Positions 44,844-53,687 of a stretch of DNA of 64,000 nucleotides are shown piece by piece (position 1 is the stretch's first letter; every line of letters starts with the position of its first letter). The notes beneath the pieces were generated by a model. The model ran no database searches and was not told where the DNA came from. It saw only the letters and a list, made by a program, of their open reading frames with translations. Both the position numbers and the translations under genes were made by a program. The DNA comes from Chryseobacterium sediminis (lineage in GTDB: Bacteria > Bacteroidota > Bacteroidia > Flavobacteriales > Weeksellaceae): contig NZ_VUNZ01000005.1 of the NCBI RefSeq assembly GCF_008386505.1, positions 124,001 to 188,000 on the forward strand, in the 5' to 3' direction.

Positions 44844-45302
44844 ATGAAAATGGCTAAGAAAATAGTATTCTGGACATTGGTGGCTTTTGCCCTGATTCAG
44901 TTTTTTCCTATCGACAGAACCAATAAACCTATTGATTCTGCTGTGAACTTCGTTGAGGCAAGGAAAACACCCGAAAAAATCAGAACACTGCTTAAAAATG
45001 CATGTTATGACTGCCATTCCAATGAAACAGTTTACCCGAAATATGCTTTTATCGCACCTGTATCATGGTCTGTAAAGAGCCATGTGAATGAAGGGAGAGA
45101 GCATCTTAACTTTTCGACCTGGGGAACTTATAACAAGGATTTAAAGGAGAATATGATTACTAAATCTATTCAGACCATCCAAAGCAAGACAATGCCAATG
45201 CCGGGTTATATTGTTTATCATAAAGAAGCAAACCTTTCAGAAGCAGAAAGAGCATTGCTGGTTCAGTATTTTGAAGAAATGCTGAAGACGAAGACTTATT
45301 AA
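44844..45302 (+). CDS. Haem-binding domain protein
   Basis: 152 residues with one N-terminal membrane helix (about 6-22) and a CxxCH haem c motif in NACYDCHSNETVYPKYAF. The remainder (PVSWSVKSHVNEGREHLNFSTW) fits the haem-binding domain family common in Bacteroidota. It is expected to face the periplasm and bind one haem c. It begins 4 nt after the Ig-like lipoprotein, so both are on one message. Electron partner unknown. Confidence 0.87.
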   Translation: MKMAKKIVFWTLVAFALIQFFPIDRTNKPIDSAVNFVEARKTPEKIRTLLKNACYDCHSNETVYPKYAFIAPVSWSVKSHVNEGREHLNFSTWGTYNKDLKENMITKSIQTIQSKTMPMPGYIVYHKEANLSEAERALLVQYFEEMLKTKTY

Positions 45303-45318
45303 TTTCTACCATAAAAAA

Positions 45319-45391
45319 CTCCCGCAGATTTTATAAACTCTACAAACTGTTAAAAAACAATTGTCTGCCGAACTTATAAAATCTGCGGGAG
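45319..45391. terminator. Long perfect inverted repeat between convergent genes
   Basis: An 18-bp perfect stem (45319-45336 with 45374-45391) with a 37-nt loop, flanked by an A-rich run on the left and AATATTTTT on the right. It can terminate both neighbouring convergent genes, but the loop is too long for a typical terminator, so a small palindromic repeat is also possible. Confidence 0.7.
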
Positions 45392-45407
45392 AATATTTTT
45401 ACAAAAA

Positions 45408-45920
45408 TTATTTCTTTAAATAGCTCTCAAAGAATCTCTTCTGAGAATCAAAAGCAATATCTTCAAGGTTCAGTTCCTGCAAAGGAATCCATACTGCTTC
45501 TGAGATCTCTGAGAGTTCAAGATTTACCTCAAACTTTTCCGAAACGTTATACTCATAAAATAGATCGATTGTATTGTAATCAATTTCTTTGTATTGATAG
45601 ATGTTGGGAAGACTGGTAAGGTATTTCAGATTAGAAATATTGATATCAAGCTGAAGTTCTTCAAAAAGTTCTCTTTTACAGGTTTCCTCTGCACTTTCCT
45701 TAGGGTCAACGAATCCTCCGGCAAGATCAAGTTTTCCTTTTTTAGGATCTCTGTTTCTTCGGGTAAGGTAAATTTCGTTACCACATCTAATGACAACCGC
45801 TACGGCGCCTGCCACATTGTTATACAAAGTAAAACCACATTCCGGACAGCTCCATTTCTTTTCACCATCCCAGTGTAAGGACTCTTTGCCACAGCTTGGG
45901 CAATATTTCAATAGTTTCAT
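45408..45920 (-). CDS. NUDIX hydrolase with N-terminal zinc ribbon
   Basis: 170 residues. An N-terminal four-Cys zinc ribbon (CPSCG at 7-11 and CPECG) precedes the NUDIX box GGFVDPKESAEETCKRELFEEL. The organisation resembles bacterial NADH pyrophosphatase-like proteins, but the NudC signature is not obvious, so the substrate is unknown. It hydrolyses a nucleoside diphosphate linked to another moiety, by family. The gene overlaps the end of xerD by 4 nt and is the last of a four-gene minus-strand run. Confidence 0.9.
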   Translation of the reverse strand: MKLLKYCPSCGKESLHWDGEKKWSCPECGFTLYNNVAGAVAVVIRCGNEIYLTRRNRDPKKGKLDLAGGFVDPKESAEETCKRELFEELQLDINISNLKYLTSLPNIYQYKEIDYNTIDLFYEYNVSEKFEVNLELSEISEAVWIPLQELNLEDIAFDSQKRFFESYLKK

Positions 45921-46831
45921 TGAGCAATATTAATATTTCTCGGGTGATAACTCAAAATAACATCCCTTAATTCTTCTGTTTTCAGATGCGTATAGATTTC
46001 CGTTGTTGTAATACTGGAATGTCCCAGCATTTCCTGAATATAACGAAGATCTGCTCCGTTCTGCAGTAAATGTGTGGCAAATGAATGTCTGAAGGTGTGT
46101 GGAGATATTTTTTTGTTAACCCCTGCTTTATCTGTAAGTTCTTTAATGATAAGAAATACGATCACTCTGGACATAGATGTCCCACGGCTGTTCAAAAACA
46201 GAGTGTCTTCATATTTTTTATTGATTTTACCTTTAGAACGTACCTCTTTGATATAACTTTCCAGCAAATCTGCGGTATAATCAGCTAAAGGAACAAAACG
46301 GGTTTTGTTTCCTTTTCCGTGTACCTTGATATATTGCTCTTTAAAGTTGATATTGGAGATCTTCAGATCAATCAGTTCAGAAACACGAAGTCCGCATCCA
46401 TATAGTACCTCTATGATGCAGTGGTTTCTTTTTCCAAGATCTGTATTGACCTCAATAGCAGCGATAATTTTGTTGATATCAGGCAGGCTTAGGGTATCAG
46501 GTAGGTATAATCCCAGTTTAGGGCCTTCAAGTAACGCAGCAGGGTTGTCTTCACGATATTCATCCTCAAGCAGAAATTTGAAAAAGGCTTTGATGGAAGA
46601 TATCCATCTTGCCTGTGATCTCTCACTGAATTTCTGTTTAGAAAGATTGAAAATGTATTCCTGCAGGTTTTCGTAACCGATAGAATCTGGACCGACGTTT
46701 GCCAGATCTTCTTTTGCATAATCTTTTAATTTCTTAATGTCCCGAACGTAGGCGTCGAGAGTGTTTTCTGAAAAATTTCTTTCGAAACGAAGAAATATTT
46801 CAAAATCTTTGATCTTTTCATCCCAAGTCAT
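45917..46831 (-). CDS. Tyrosine recombinase XerD-like
   Basis: 304 residues. The N-terminal SAM-like core-binding domain covers 1-95 (FLRFERNFSENTLDAYVRDI) and the catalytic domain about 110-300. All catalytic residues are present: Arg in YGCGLRVSELIDL, HxxR in HTFRHSFATHLLQNG, His in LGHSSITTTEIYTH and the Tyr at its end. The length and motifs fit the chromosome dimer resolution family (XerC/XerD). No dif-like site was identified in this window. It lies 6 nt after dCMP deaminase. Confidence 0.92.
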   Translation of the reverse strand: MTWDEKIKDFEIFLRFERNFSENTLDAYVRDIKKLKDYAKEDLANVGPDSIGYENLQEYIFNLSKQKFSERSQARWISSIKAFFKFLLEDEYREDNPAALLEGPKLGLYLPDTLSLPDINKIIAAIEVNTDLGKRNHCIIEVLYGCGLRVSELIDLKISNINFKEQYIKVHGKGNKTRFVPLADYTADLLESYIKEVRSKGKINKKYEDTLFLNSRGTSMSRVIVFLIIKELTDKAGVNKKISPHTFRHSFATHLLQNGADLRYIQEMLGHSSITTTEIYTHLKTEELRDVILSYHPRNINIAQ

Positions 46832-46837
46832 TTGTGC

Positions 46838-47260
46838 TTATTTTTTTAGTTCACAGTCCGATATTTGTTCTATTTCAATGTTATGGTTCCTCAGGAACGA
46901 TATTCCATCGTCATCTGAATACTCATTAATATACACCAGTCTCGTAATTCCTGCCTGTAAAATTAGCTTGCTGCATTCTTTACAGGGAGACAGCGTCAGA
47001 TATAACGTTGCCCCTTTTGCAGATTGAGTAGAAGCGGCCAGCTTTAATATAGCGTTGGCTTCAGCATGCAATACGTACCAGTGTGTTTTCCCCTCTCCAT
47101 CTTCACAGCAGTTTTCAAATCCCGAAGGAGTTCCGTTGTAACCATCTGAAATAATCATCCTATCTTTTACGATAAGAGCTCCCACCTGTTTTCTCTTACA
47201 GTAGGAGAGTTTTGCCCATTCCTGAGCCATTTTTAGATAAGCTTTATCAAACTTATTCAT
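46838..47260 (-). CDS. dCMP deaminase family protein
   Basis: 140 residues. Zinc ligands are His and two Cys in HAEANAILKLAAS and PCKECSKLI, the deaminase pattern. It resembles dCMP deaminases and ComEB, which make dUMP for thymidylate synthesis. It lies between enoyl-CoA hydratase (52 nt) and xerD (6 nt). The reaction follows the family; no allosteric features were examined. Confidence 0.9.
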   Translation of the reverse strand: MNKFDKAYLKMAQEWAKLSYCKRKQVGALIVKDRMIISDGYNGTPSGFENCCEDGEGKTHWYVLHAEANAILKLAASTQSAKGATLYLTLSPCKECSKLILQAGITRLVYINEYSDDDGISFLRNHNIEIEQISDCELKK

Positions 47261-47312
47261 ACCGCAGCATTGTTTTTTTCGAAATAATTTGGATTAAAAT
47301 CTTGTAGAAAGA

Positions 47313-48080
47313 TTAGAAGTTCGGCTTTCTCTTCTCTAGAAACGCAGAAACTCCCTCTTTCTTATCTTCCATTTCAAAAAGTTCCCCGAAATATTTAATT
47401 TCAGTTTCAAAACCTTTCTCCGTGTCAGATAAATTCACGGCATTTATAGCCTTAGAGATTGCCATTGGTGAATTGTGGGCAATCGTGTTTGCTAATTCTT
47501 TCGTTTTGGTTAATAATTCTTCAATAGGATATACTTCATTTACCAGGCCGATCTCTTTTGCTTTCTGAGCAGGGATCATTTTGGCAGAGAAGATCATTTC
47601 GTTGGCAATACCTTTTCCTACAAGCTTTGGAAGCCTTTGAGTTCCGCCGTATCCTGGGATTAATCCAAGAGTTACTTCAGGAAGCCCAAGTCTGGCGTTT
47701 TCCGATGCATATCTGATATGGCATGCCATGGCAAGCTCTAAACCTCCACCCAATGCAAAACCGTTTACGGCTGCAATGACAGGTTTAGACATATTTTCAA
47801 TTTTATTGAACAATGTATTTTGTCCGTTTCTTGCAAGTTCTTCTGCTTTTTCCTGTCCGAATTCGCTGAATTCCTTGATGTCAGCACCGGCTACAAACGA
47901 TTTTTCTCCACTTCCTGTAAGGATAATTACCCTGCATGAATTGTCAGCTTTAAGCTCGTCCAGTGCGGTACTGATTTCCTGAATCGTTTTTGCATTTAAA
48001 GCATTTAAACTTTCAGGTCTGTTTATGGTAATGATAGATAATTTATCTTCTTTTTTTAATAATATGTTCTCGTAACTCAT
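47313..48080 (-). CDS. Enoyl-CoA hydratase/isomerase
   Basis: 255 residues of the crotonase fold. AGADIKEF and NGFALGGGLELAMACHIRYAS form the oxyanion hole, and catalytic Glu residues occur in the blocks LGLPEVTLGLIPGYGGTQRL. Likely role: hydration of enoyl-CoA in fatty acid or amino acid breakdown. It is the first gene of the minus-strand run toward the NUDIX hydrolase. Confidence 0.92.
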   Translation of the reverse strand: MSYENILLKKEDKLSIITINRPESLNALNAKTIQEISTALDELKADNSCRVIILTGSGEKSFVAGADIKEFSEFGQEKAEELARNGQNTLFNKIENMSKPVIAAVNGFALGGGLELAMACHIRYASENARLGLPEVTLGLIPGYGGTQRLPKLVGKGIANEMIFSAKMIPAQKAKEIGLVNEVYPIEELLTKTKELANTIAHNSPMAISKAINAVNLSDTEKGFETEIKYFGELFEMEDKKEGVSAFLEKRKPNF

Positions 48081-48126
48081 TTTTCCACTTTAAAATATCA
48101 TCCTTTGCAAATTATGAATTTTTTAC

Positions 48127-48166
48127 AAAAAAAAGGAAAAAATATTATTTTTTTTTCCTTTTTTTT
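48127..48166 (-). terminator. Homopurine perfect hairpin after katA
   Basis: The arms are A8GGA6 at 48127-48142 and T6CCT8 at 48151-48166, a 16-bp perfect inverted repeat with loop TATTATTT. It follows katA on the minus strand and can end its transcript. Confidence 0.75.
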
Positions 48167-48185
48167 AATTTATCATTCAACATGA

Positions 48186-49673
48186 TTATTTGGAATGATT
48201 CATCATATTTGCATCAATATTGACGTTTAGCTGAGAAGCCACTTTCATGCCAAGCTCAATGTTGGCACGGAAAAAATGACATAATTGTCGGTTGATAATC
48301 TCATCTTTTTTAGGCCCGCTGATGCCTTTCATGCTTCCAATGATGTTCTGAATCAGACGATCTCTGTCTTCTGCATTCATTGCTTTTGAATACAAGAGCC
48401 CTGGCTGAGTGTAATGATCGCTGTCATTATCATTCCTGTTATAACTGGCTACATGGGCGCTGTCTAATTCATACTCAAAGCTTTTGTAGTCAGAATCCGC
48501 TTTGATATCATCGAAACTGTTCGGATGGTAATTTGGTTTGTCCTGATATTGGCTTGAATCTGCCATATAACCGTCTCTCTGGTAATTGTTGACAGCAAAA
48601 GGACATCTGTTCACCTCAAGTTGATGGGCGTTGACACCCACTCTGTAACGGTGTGCATCAGGATAAGAGAATAGTCTTCCCTGCAGCATTTTGTCAGGTG
48701 AGAAACTTATTCCGTTAATCAGGCTGCTTGGAGAAAAAGTAGATTGTTCCACATGAGCGAAATAGTTAACAGGAACTTCATTAAGCTCCATTTCTCCTAC
48801 CTCAATCAATGGGAAGTCATCATGGAACCATACCTTTGTTACATCAAAAGGATTCCATCTGAAATCTTTTGCCTGCTCCTCAGTCATGACCTGAATATAC
48901 ATCGTCCATTTCGGAAAGTCTCCGTTTTCAATAGCATTGCAAAGGTCTTCCTGTGCAAAATCCGGGTTTTCGCCGGCCATTTTTACAGCTTCTTCATCAG
49001 TAAAGTTTTTCACTCCCTGTTTTGTTTTGAAGTGGAATTTCACCCATACTCTTTCATTATGATCATTAATCATAGAGAATGTATGAGACCCAAATCCATG
49101 CATATGTCTGTATCCGTGAGGCGTTCCTCTGTCTGACATTAATATAAGAACCTGATGAAGTGATTCAGGATTTAAACTCCAGAAATCCCACATCATGGTG
49201 GCACTTTTTAAATTGGTTTTTGGGAGCCTTTTTTGAGTATGAATAAAATCCGGGAATTTTTTAGCATCCTTAATAAAGAATACCGGAGTATTATTTCCTA
49301 CAAGATCCCAGTTTCCGTCTTCAGTATAAAATTTCAAAGCAAAACCTCTAGGATCTCTTGCGGTATCTGCACTTCCTTTTTCTCCTCCCACGGTGGAGAA
49401 ACGTGCAAACATTCTGCATGTATTTCCTACTTTTGAAAACAGCTTTGCTTTGGTGTATTGGCTGATATCATGAGTTACGGTAAAGGTTCCATATGCTCCG
49501 CTTCCTTTGGCATGCACTATTCTTTCAGGAATTCTTTCCCTAACGAAATGGGCAAGATTTTCCTGAAGAATAAAGTCTTGCAGCAATACCGGGCCTCTTG
49601 GTCCTACCGTCTGTGAATCCTGATGCTCAAAGTAAGGTGCGCCGTTGCTTAACGTTAATTTTTTAGAATCCAT
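48186..49673 (-). CDS. katA: Catalase
   Basis: 495 residues, a small-subunit monofunctional haem catalase. The catalytic His is in RIVHAKGSGAYGTF, the distal Asn in GNNTPVFFIKDAKKFPDF, and the haem ligand Tyr in RLFSYPDAHRYRVG. It removes hydrogen peroxide in the cytoplasm. It is transcribed away from oxyR across 134 bp, strongly suggesting OxyR control. A hairpin ends it at 48127. Confidence 0.96.
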   Translation of the reverse strand: MDSKKLTLSNGAPYFEHQDSQTVGPRGPVLLQDFILQENLAHFVRERIPERIVHAKGSGAYGTFTVTHDISQYTKAKLFSKVGNTCRMFARFSTVGGEKGSADTARDPRGFALKFYTEDGNWDLVGNNTPVFFIKDAKKFPDFIHTQKRLPKTNLKSATMMWDFWSLNPESLHQVLILMSDRGTPHGYRHMHGFGSHTFSMINDHNERVWVKFHFKTKQGVKNFTDEEAVKMAGENPDFAQEDLCNAIENGDFPKWTMYIQVMTEEQAKDFRWNPFDVTKVWFHDDFPLIEVGEMELNEVPVNYFAHVEQSTFSPSSLINGISFSPDKMLQGRLFSYPDAHRYRVGVNAHQLEVNRCPFAVNNYQRDGYMADSSQYQDKPNYHPNSFDDIKADSDYKSFEYELDSAHVASYNRNDNDSDHYTQPGLLYSKAMNAEDRDRLIQNIIGSMKGISGPKKDEIINRQLCHFFRANIELGMKVASQLNVNIDANMMNHSK

Positions 49674-49758
49674 ATAATTGAAGATTTGAATAATTCTTTT
49701 TCCTTTTTCTAAATCGAAGTGTAAAGGTAGTGAATATCAAATTTACTTGAATTTTTAA

Positions 49759-49787
49759 TTGCTAATAACAAAAACGTTATATCTTTG
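49759..49787 (+). promoter_or_regulatory. Promoter of oxyR
   Basis: TTG at 49759-49761, an 18-nt spacer and TATCTTTG at 49780-49787. It lies between katA and oxyR; the transcript leader would be about 15 nt. Confidence 0.75.
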
Positions 49788-49807
49788 TAATAGATAATAT
49801 TAATCAA

Positions 49808-50758
49808 ATGAACATTCAGCAACTGGAGTATCTTATCGCTGTTGATAAGTATAAACATTTTGGTAAAGCAGCTCAGGCATGTTTTATTACGCAACCTACG
49901 TTAAGTGCCATGATACAGAAATTTGAGGATGAACTGGATGTGAAGGTTTTCGACAGAACTACTCACCCAATTCGTACCACAGATGTAGGTCTTCAGATTA
50001 TTGATCAGGCAAAAGTTATTATAGAGTCTGTCAATGAGCTGAAAAACAAAGCAAACCTTTTGAATAATATTTTAGGAGGTACTCTTAATCTGGGGATTAT
50101 TCCTACTGTTTCTTCTTTCATTCTGCCTACGGAAATCTTCAAATTCCTTGAAGATAATCCAAAGATTCAGATGAATGTAAAGGAAATGACAACAGATAAT
50201 ATTATTAAAGCTTTAAAAGCCGGAGAACTGGATGCGGGAATTATCTCAACTCCTTATGATACGGCTGATGAGTTTTATCAGGATTTCTTATTCAATGAAG
50301 AACTGATGATTTACAGTTCCAATACAGAAGCCAACAAGAAGAATTCTTATATCATTCCGGAGGACTTGAATGTAGAAAAAGTATGGCTGCTTGAAGAAGG
50401 AAACTGCCTTAGAAATCAGTTTGAGAACATTTGTCATCTGAAAGAAAATACATTAAAGCCTAAAAACTTAGACTTCTTAGCTTCCAATATCCAGACCTTG
50501 GTACACATGGTAGATAAAGTAGGAGGAATCAGTATTCTGCCCGAACTTGCATTGAGCCAGCTTTCGGAAGAGCAGAAGAAAAATGTTTTCAGATTCAAAA
50601 AACCTTTCCCTTATAGAGAAATCAGTATTATTTACTATAAGCCAACCTTTAAGCAGAAAATTATTGATGAATTGTCACATTCTATCAAAAGTTCTTTAGA
50701 GCTTAAATTGAATTATCACGAAAGTCCAAAAGAATTTGTAAGCATTAAGCCTCAGTAA
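49808..50758 (+). CDS. oxyR: Hydrogen-peroxide-inducible activator OxyR
   Basis: 316 residues of the LysR family. The N-terminal winged helix (1-60) carries the helix-turn-helix with ACFITQPTLSAMIQKFEDEL. The peroxide-sensing loop is intact: Cys200 and Cys209 in EEGNCLRNQFENIC, the same spacing (nine residues) as Cys199 and Cys208 of E. coli OxyR. That pair forms a disulfide when oxidised. It is divergent from katA, the classical target. Confidence 0.95.
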   Translation: MNIQQLEYLIAVDKYKHFGKAAQACFITQPTLSAMIQKFEDELDVKVFDRTTHPIRTTDVGLQIIDQAKVIIESVNELKNKANLLNNILGGTLNLGIIPTVSSFILPTEIFKFLEDNPKIQMNVKEMTTDNIIKALKAGELDAGIISTPYDTADEFYQDFLFNEELMIYSSNTEANKKNSYIIPEDLNVEKVWLLEEGNCLRNQFENICHLKENTLKPKNLDFLASNIQTLVHMVDKVGGISILPELALSQLSEEQKKNVFRFKKPFPYREISIIYYKPTFKQKIIDELSHSIKSSLELKLNYHESPKEFVSIKPQ

Positions 50759-50823
50759 TGAGAATGCTTTAAAGTGATAGAAATCATCAATTTAAATAAA
50801 ATTATAATTAATAAACAAAATTT

Positions 50824-50854
50824 TTGAGTATTACGAAAATAGTGCTTAAATTTG
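50824..50854 (+). promoter_or_regulatory. Promoter of metK
   Basis: TTG at 50824-50826, a 20-nt spacer and TAAATTTG at 50847-50854, both matching the consensus. The start of transcription, about 50860, falls at the 5' end of the predicted SAM riboswitch, leaving a leader of about 135 nt. Confidence 0.75.
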
Positions 50855-50856
50855 CT

Positions 50857-50922
50857 GACGTTTATTACGAGGAAAAATTTGACCTGATTGCAACCTCTAT
50901 AAAAAAATGCTAAAACAGTATT
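50857..50922 (+). ncRNA. Probable SAM-I (S-box) type riboswitch of metK
   Basis: The leader contains TTATTACGAGGAAAAATT, GACCTGATTGCAACC and ATGCTAAAAC in the order and spacing of the S-box core (GAGGG, TGAAACC..GCAACC, GTGCTAA). It begins near the predicted transcript start and precedes the SAM synthetase gene, the expected target. A T-rich stretch (50923-50931) follows. The match is by eye, and some bases differ from the common consensus. Confidence 0.65.
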
Positions 50923-50995
50923 CTTTTTTTTGGGCAATTTCATTCATATTTTTCTTCAATACAATTTTTTAAATCTTTAAAAACAAAAGAATTAT

Positions 50996-52276
50996 ATGTC
51001 TTATTTATTTACATCTGAATCAGTTTCAGAAGGACATCCGGATAAAATTGCCGATCAAATCTCCGATGCATTAATCGACCATTTTTTAGCATATGATAAA
51101 GACTCAAAGGTAGCATGTGAAACTCTTGTAACTACCGGACAGGTGGTATTGGCAGGAGAAGTAAAGTCAGATGCTTATCTTGATGTACAGACCATTGCCA
51201 GAGAAGTAATCAACGGAATTGGGTATACAAAAGGTGAATATATGTTCAATGGAGATTCTTGTGGAGTGATTTCTGCTATCCATGAGCAGTCACCTGATAT
51301 CAACCAGGGTGTTGACAGAGCTGTAAATGATGAGTCTTTCGAGGCGAAAGCAAATGCACAGGGAGCAGGAGACCAGGGAATGATGTTTGGATATGCTACC
51401 AATGAAACGGCTAACTATATGCCTCTTGCATTGGACCTTGCTCACACCATTCTTAAAGAACTTTCTACAATCAGAAGAGAAAATAAGGAAATCACTTATC
51501 TTCGTCCGGATGCAAAAAGCCAGGTAACAATTGAGTATTCTGATGATCACAAGCCAATCAGAATTGATTCTATCGTAGTTTCTACTCAGCATGATGACTT
51601 TGCAGCTGAAGAGGAAATGCTGAATAAGATCCGTGAGGATATTAAAAATATTTTGGTTCCAAGAGTTGTTGCACAGCAGACAGAGGAAATCAAGGCTTTA
51701 TTTAATGATCAGATTAAATATCACATCAACCCTACAGGGAAATTCGTAATCGGAGGACCTCACGGAGATACAGGCCTTACAGGTAGAAAAATCATCGTTG
51801 ATACTTACGGTGGTAAAGGAGCCCACGGAGGAGGGGCTTTCTCTGGAAAAGATCCTTCTAAAGTAGACAGAAGTGCTGCGTATGCAACAAGACATATTGC
51901 TAAAAACTTAGTAGCTGCAGGAGTGGCTGATGAAGTTTTAGTACAGGTTTCTTATGCTATTGGAGTTGCTGAGCCTTGCGGATTATACATCAACACTTAT
52001 GGTACAGCAAAAGTAGATCTTCATGATGGTGATATCGCTAAAAAAGTTTCTGCGATTTTCGATTTAAGACCGTATGCTATCGAGCAGAACCTAAAATTAA
52101 GAAATCCTGTTTATCAGGAAACAGCTTCTTACGGACATATGGGTAAAGAACACTATATAGCTGATAAAACGTTCAATAAAGGACAGAAAAATGAGCTTAC
52201 ATTAAAAGATCTTGAGTTCTTTACTTGGGAGAAACTGGACAAAGTAGAGGAAATTAAAGCCGCTTTTGGAATTTAA
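50996..52276 (+). CDS. metK: S-adenosylmethionine synthase
   Basis: 426 residues. It makes SAM from methionine and ATP. Hallmarks are the N-terminal SEGHPDKIADQISDA, the P-loop-like GAGDQGMMFGYATNE, FVIGGPHGDTGLTGRKIIVD and GGGAFSGKDPSKVDRSAAYA. The long leader with a probable SAM riboswitch suggests feedback control by the product. Confidence 0.97.
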   Translation: MSYLFTSESVSEGHPDKIADQISDALIDHFLAYDKDSKVACETLVTTGQVVLAGEVKSDAYLDVQTIAREVINGIGYTKGEYMFNGDSCGVISAIHEQSPDINQGVDRAVNDESFEAKANAQGAGDQGMMFGYATNETANYMPLALDLAHTILKELSTIRRENKEITYLRPDAKSQVTIEYSDDHKPIRIDSIVVSTQHDDFAAEEEMLNKIREDIKNILVPRVVAQQTEEIKALFNDQIKYHINPTGKFVIGGPHGDTGLTGRKIIVDTYGGKGAHGGGAFSGKDPSKVDRSAAYATRHIAKNLVAAGVADEVLVQVSYAIGVAEPCGLYINTYGTAKVDLHDGDIAKKVSAIFDLRPYAIEQNLKLRNPVYQETASYGHMGKEHYIADKTFNKGQKNELTLKDLEFFTWEKLDKVEEIKAAFGI

Positions 52277-52303
52277 TTTTTCCTTTAAAGAATAATAAAT
52301 GAG

Positions 52304-52335
52304 CTGCTTTATCTTTGGATAAGGCAGTTTTTTTT
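52304..52335 (+). terminator. Terminator after metK
   Basis: A 10-bp stem CTGCTTTATC / GATAAGGCAG with one T-G pair, loop TTTG, followed by a T tract (52328-52335). Confidence 0.85.
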
Positions 52336-52362
52336 AATTTTACACCTTAATAATATAGAAAG

Positions 52363-52854
52363 ATGATGAATTTTCGAGCTGTAGTTGCTGTCCTGTCTCT
52401 GTTTTTGCTAAGTACATTAGCAAAGGCACAATATACTATGCATAAAATGATTACTGTGGGGTATACCTACCAGAATCAAAGTTTTGGAGAAGTAGGAGGG
52501 AAATTACTTTTTCTTAAAAATGACGATGTGATTTACAGATTGGGAGGATCTGCATTGATGGGAGTTGCTGACTCCAAATTTGCTATTATGCCAAAGCTGC
52601 AGGCTGATGTTCTTCTTAATTTTGAAAAAAATGTAGACTTCTATCACTCTTATTACTTTTTAGCAGGAGTAGAAGGAACCAATAAATATATTGCCCCTAA
52701 AATAGGAGTTACCTTATTTGGGATGCTGGACCTTACAGGAGGCTATGCTTTCCCTATCGGAGACACCAGATTGAACGGAAAAGAAATGAAAGGTCTGAAT
52801 ATTAATTTTACATTAAATATCCCTACCGTATTCATTCATGATATGTTTAAGTGA
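52363..52854 (+). CDS. Small exported beta-rich protein
   Basis: 163 residues with a signal peptide (MNFRAVVAVLSLFLLSTLAKAQ). The mature part has alternating hydrophobic and polar strands with aromatic ends (KLLFLKNDDVIYRLGG, GVTLFGMLDLTGGYAFPIG), the look of a small outer-membrane beta-barrel. No family recognised. It stands alone between metK and an ECF sigma factor. Confidence 0.75.
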   Translation: MMNFRAVVAVLSLFLLSTLAKAQYTMHKMITVGYTYQNQSFGEVGGKLLFLKNDDVIYRLGGSALMGVADSKFAIMPKLQADVLLNFEKNVDFYHSYYFLAGVEGTNKYIAPKIGVTLFGMLDLTGGYAFPIGDTRLNGKEMKGLNINFTLNIPTVFIHDMFK

Positions 52855-53049
52855 TTTTTTTTAGATTTTTCTCTACAAAATTTAATAATAGGTTAACAGT
52901 TATTAAAAAATTATTATATTTACATCATAATAATTGTACTACCGCCTATAGAATAGACTCTACTCTAGAACTGTTTTGTTTATACAGCAAAGGCCAGAAG
53001 AAATATCTGGTAGAATGCCTGTCTGCAAATATTTATATTGAGAAGAGTT

Positions 53050-53640
53050 ATGAAATCAAAATCGGATAGTTTACTAATTTCCCTTTACCAGAAAGGAGAC
53101 GAGGGTGCATTGTCAACCCTTATTCATCGACATCAGAGAGAACTGTTTACATTCATTTTTTACAAAATTAATGATGAAGATTTAGCTAATGATATCTTTC
53201 AGGATACATTCATGAAAATTATTGTTATGCTGAAAGAAGGGCGCTATAACGAAGAAGGTAAATTTATTCTTTGGGCAAAAAGAATTTCTCACAATTTAAT
53301 CATCGATCATTTCAGATCAAAAGCAAAGAATATAAAAGTTTCGGAAACTACTTTTGAAACTGATGAATATTCTATTTTTGATTTGATCAGGGAGCCTTCT
53401 GAAAATATTGAAGATCAGCTTGTGACGAATCAGATACAGGAAGATCTTTTAAGGATGCTGCAGTTTTTACCACAAAATCAACAGGAAGTAATCAAACTGA
53501 GATTTTTTGACGGGTTGAGTTTCAAGGAAATTGCAGATCATACAGATATGAGCATTAATACGACTCTTGGAAGAGTACGGTATGCGCTGATAAACCTGAG
53601 AAAAATCATGGATGAAAATAATATAATATTAACCAGATAA
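53050..53640 (+). CDS. ECF-type RNA polymerase sigma factor
   Basis: 196 residues from the ATG at 53050; a frame start 12 nt earlier uses TTG and is less likely. Region 2 (RHQRELFTFIFYKINDEDLANDIFQDTFMKI) and region 4 (LRMLQFLPQNQQEVIKLRFFDGLSFKEIADHTDMSINT) are well kept, and region 3 is absent, as in ECF factors. It directs RNA polymerase to a set of promoters that I cannot identify. No anti-sigma factor gene is adjacent, although FecR-type or zinc-finger partners are common. A 44-codon gene follows at 53688. Confidence 0.9.
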   Translation: MKSKSDSLLISLYQKGDEGALSTLIHRHQRELFTFIFYKINDEDLANDIFQDTFMKIIVMLKEGRYNEEGKFILWAKRISHNLIIDHFRSKAKNIKVSETTFETDEYSIFDLIREPSENIEDQLVTNQIQEDLLRMLQFLPQNQQEVIKLRFFDGLSFKEIADHTDMSINTTLGRVRYALINLRKIMDENNIILTR

Positions 53641-53644
53641 ATAA

Positions 53645-53652
53645 TATTTTTG
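53645..53652 (+). promoter_or_regulatory. -7 box before the 44-codon gene
   Basis: TATTTTTG, 35 nt upstream of the ATG at 53688. No clear TTG at 17-23 nt upstream. Confidence 0.4.
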
Positions 53653-53687
53653 GAAATTTCACGTTTTAAGGAAAACATACTTCGCTT

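Noticed and set aside
50752..50943. A 63-codon minus-strand frame in the metK leader.
   Set aside because: It overlaps the promoter and riboswitch of metK and has a low-complexity composition.
52851..53069. A 72-codon frame between the small exported protein and the sigma factor.
   Set aside because: It overlaps the sigma factor start and has no family features.
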